IMG/VR virus record: IMGVR_UViG_3300008110_006703
Coordinates: 1 to 23,673 of that record
Origin: a virus
DNA: 23,673 nt
Strand: one strand, 5' to 3'
In this document: positions 22,360 through 23,673 of the stretch, piece by piece
Layout: each line of letters begins with the position of its first letter
Numbering within the stretch: the first letter of the stretch is position 1
Program-made: the position numbers and the translations under genes
The notes under the pieces: model-generated
What the model was told of the DNA's origin: nothing
What the model saw: the letters and a program-made list of their open reading frames with translations, nothing else
Databases searched by the model: none

Positions 22360-22367
22360 TATTTATA
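22360..22367 (-). promoter_or_regulatory. T4-type late promoter (TATAAATA) for gp22
   Basis: The minus strand reads TATAAATA exactly, 26 bp upstream of the gp22 ATG and just past the gp21 stop. A GGAG Shine-Dalgarno lies between promoter and start. Confidence 0.9.
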
Positions 22368-22374
22368 AAAAAAC

Positions 22375-23034
22375 TTAATTCGATAGACGGCGCATGAACT
22401 CATTGAATACACGCATCTGAGTTTCCTGCAAATCAGCTGATCGAGTCTGGGTAATGATGCGACGCGCCTGTTCAGATTCGCGTTCCATCCAACGTCCCTC
22501 AACCATCATCCATTCTTTGCCTTCCATGATGCCACGAACAAAGGCATCAGGAGCACTGGGATCAGCTACGATGTCGCCAGCGGTTGCCAAATAAAAATCG
22601 TCTTGAACTTCGTTGACACCTTCTTTGTTCATCTTCAGGCTACCCATGCCACGGCTTGATACACCTAGCTGTGCGCCCTCGTCGATCAAATTCTTTACAA
22701 TGCGTCCCATGGGAGTCTCGGTCATGATCTTGGCACGGCCAATGTAGTTGTTGCCGTCTTCCTTGAGACTGGTGATCATGTGACTAACACGGTCCAGGTT
22801 GATGCCAGGACCATCGGGATGTCCAAGCTCACCAAAGGCACGCTTGGTTTCTACATATTCTTTGATGTAGCGATTTACTTCACGCTCCATAACTGGCTTT
22901 GAGTAAATGCGTCCATTTCTATTGGCTATTTCAGTCTGCAGGAATGGACCTTCGATGAAGTAACTTTTGCCACCATCTTCTTTTTTCTCTGTGAGGTAAC
23001 GAACCTCTTGTACTGTTTCTGTGATGAGTTTCAT
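22375..23034 (-). CDS. 21: gp21-like prohead protease
   Basis: A 219-aa serine protease of the T4 prohead type. GELGHPDGPGINLDRVSHMI carries the catalytic histidine (H72), GVSSRGMGSL the serine (S126 or S127), and ATAGDIVADPSAPDAFV (D154 region) is a family hallmark. It removes the scaffold and trims gp23 and other proteins during capsid maturation. I chose ATG 23034, with GGAG upstream and one base past the previous stop; an in-frame start at 23073 would lie inside the neighbour gene. Confidence 0.95.
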   Translation of the reverse strand: MKLITETVQEVRYLTEKKEDGGKSYFIEGPFLQTEIANRNGRIYSKPVMEREVNRYIKEYVETKRAFGELGHPDGPGINLDRVSHMITSLKEDGNNYIGRAKIMTETPMGRIVKNLIDEGAQLGVSSRGMGSLKMNKEGVNEVQDDFYLATAGDIVADPSAPDAFVRGIMEGKEWMMVEGRWMERESEQARRIITQTRSADLQETQMRVFNEFMRRLSN

Positions 23035-23035
23035 A

Positions 23036-23431
23036 TTATACTCCAACGTTGGTTTGAGTGCTGCTGAAACCATCGCCCTTGCGCAGATCCAGTATCAACA
23101 TGCCTGGCACATTGAAGGTAACATCGATGCTGCTGGTGCGCCCGATGTCCAGTGCTGGTATTTGATTGGCGCTGGGAAAATCGCTGGCGCCATGCATGTC
23201 CAACACCACGGTGCCTGAACTGCCGCGCTTGACGGTTACTCCGCTGACTGCGTCCACTACATTGCAGTAGGCTGCGGCAATGCTTACATTGAGCGCACCG
23301 CTGGAGGTTTCTCTACCATCTCGTAAAAAATCTGTGAGAGCAACGCTGGTGGTGTCAGCCGCGGCCGACGCCACCAGATGCAGTATGGCCCGCATGTGGT
23401 CATTTTTAATTAGTGTCTTGGTTATGGCCAT
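23036..23431 (-). CDS. Unknown 131-aa protein upstream of gp21, probable virion component
   Basis: A 131-aa protein with no motif I recognise. It is rich in A, S, T, V and G with alternating beta-strand-like stretches (SVALTDFLRDG, GTVVLDMHGAS, SIDVTFNVPGML), suggesting a beta-rich fold. The position between the small protein and gp21 is where T4 relatives carry prohead core or structural proteins, so a virion or prohead role is likely from context only. It starts one base after the upstream stop with GAGG before ATG. Confidence 0.7.
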   Translation of the reverse strand: MAITKTLIKNDHMRAILHLVASAAADTTSVALTDFLRDGRETSSGALNVSIAAAYCNVVDAVSGVTVKRGSSGTVVLDMHGASDFPSANQIPALDIGRTSSIDVTFNVPGMLILDLRKGDGFSSTQTNVGV

Positions 23432-23432
23432 G

Positions 23433-23633
23433 TTATTCCTCGTCTACTAGAAGGTGATCAAAGCTTTCATTGGCCTTGATCTTTTTGGCAATCTCATGCC
23501 CCTTCATGATTACTTTCTTGGGCAGGTCCTGAGCAGGGCCAGGGCCATAGCCGTATTTTTTCTTGGCTGCAGCCATGCCTATGGCATACTCATTGTACTT
23601 GGCAGCTTCACGAATCTGCTTGAACGCTGACAT
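23433..23633 (-). CDS. Small basic protein at the gp67/gp68 position
   Basis: A 66-aa lysine- and alanine-rich protein: MSAFKQIREAAKYNEYAIGM, AAKKKYGYGPGPAQDLPKKV and a helical IMKGHEIAKKIKA tail. In T4 relatives the short prohead core proteins gp67 and gp68 lie between the portal gp20 and gp21, as this one seems to. The similarity is positional; the sequence itself is not diagnostic. GGAG precedes the ATG. Confidence 0.65.
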   Translation of the reverse strand: MSAFKQIREAAKYNEYAIGMAAAKKKYGYGPGPAQDLPKKVIMKGHEIAKKIKANESFDHLLVDEE

Positions 23634-23673
23634 TGTGTGCTCCTATTTGTTGTGCAATTTCCATCTTACGCTG

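Noticed and set aside
23634-23673. 3' end of a further gene (possibly the portal gp20) at the right edge
   Set aside because: Two frames are open into the edge, one stopping at 23643-23645 and one at 23608-23610. Too few codons are present to choose or to identify a product.
1-23673. tRNA genes, CRISPR arrays, insertion sequences or integrase
   Set aside because: Looked for on both strands and not seen; nearly all sequence is accounted for by tightly packed minus-strand coding genes.

Overview
The window is part of the genome of a T4-like myovirus (tailed phage), seen from its conserved core genes: recombination nuclease subunits gp46/gp47, UvsW, UvsY, the late sigma factor gp55, prohead protease gp21, scaffold gp22, major capsid protein gp23 and a gp19-type tail tube protein. 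The gene order (gp21-gp22-gp23-tube-uvsY-uvsW-...-gp55) and the small accessory proteins resemble marine and freshwater relatives of the cyanophages more than coliphage T4. No photosynthesis gene, tRNA, integrase, insertion sequence or CRISPR array is visible. The host cannot be named; it evidently uses consensus sigma-70-type promoters. All genes I accept lie on the minus strand, so transcription runs from the right end of the window to the left.

Right part (19.1-23.7 kb): virion genes. A small unknown protein, a 131-aa unknown protein, gp21, gp22, gp23 and the tail tube protein. Three TATAAATA/GATAAATA late promoters precede gp22, gp23 and the tube gene, and a perfect intrinsic terminator follows gp23. 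The gp23 reading frame is broken by a frameshift near 20682.

Middle right (14.9-19.1 kb): uvsY, uvsW, an Sm-like small protein and gp55, driven by a consensus promoter whose -10 box lies in a 27-bp palindrome; then queE and a small AbrB-like protein. A perfect consensus promoter on the plus strand lies between gp55 and its upstream neighbour and points antisense.

Middle (9.6-14.9 kb): one tightly coupled operon from a folE promoter: GTP cyclohydrolase I, MazG-like pyrophosphohydrolase, a small protein, a DnaQ-like exonuclease, a tRNA-guanine-transglycosylase/DpdA-like enzyme, a divergent QueD-like protein, a nucleotidyltransferase-cupin fusion, a small protein and a glycosyltransferase. With queE and a second queD (7.4 kb) this gives a nearly complete 7-deazaguanine pathway: GTP to CDG plus an enzyme that could exchange guanine in DNA. 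No QueC is present here.

Middle left (7.4-9.5 kb): GDP-mannose dehydratase, a 2-oxoglutarate oxygenase and a cytidylyltransferase-like protein. With the glycosyltransferase and cupin fusion these suggest sugar-nucleotide and glycan chemistry.

Left (0-7.4 kb): queD, a DUF465-like protein, gp47, a 40-aa zinc-ribbon-like protein, gp46, a small protein, a BPL_N/amidotransferase-like protein and a phosphoribosyltransferase in one coupled operon. Then come an AAA+ ATPase and a partial HExxH + von Willebrand A protein, which together resemble a CobS/CobT or MoxR/VWA pair. Seven minus-strand early-type promoters share ATTGAC or TTGAC -35 boxes with 16-17 bp spacing.
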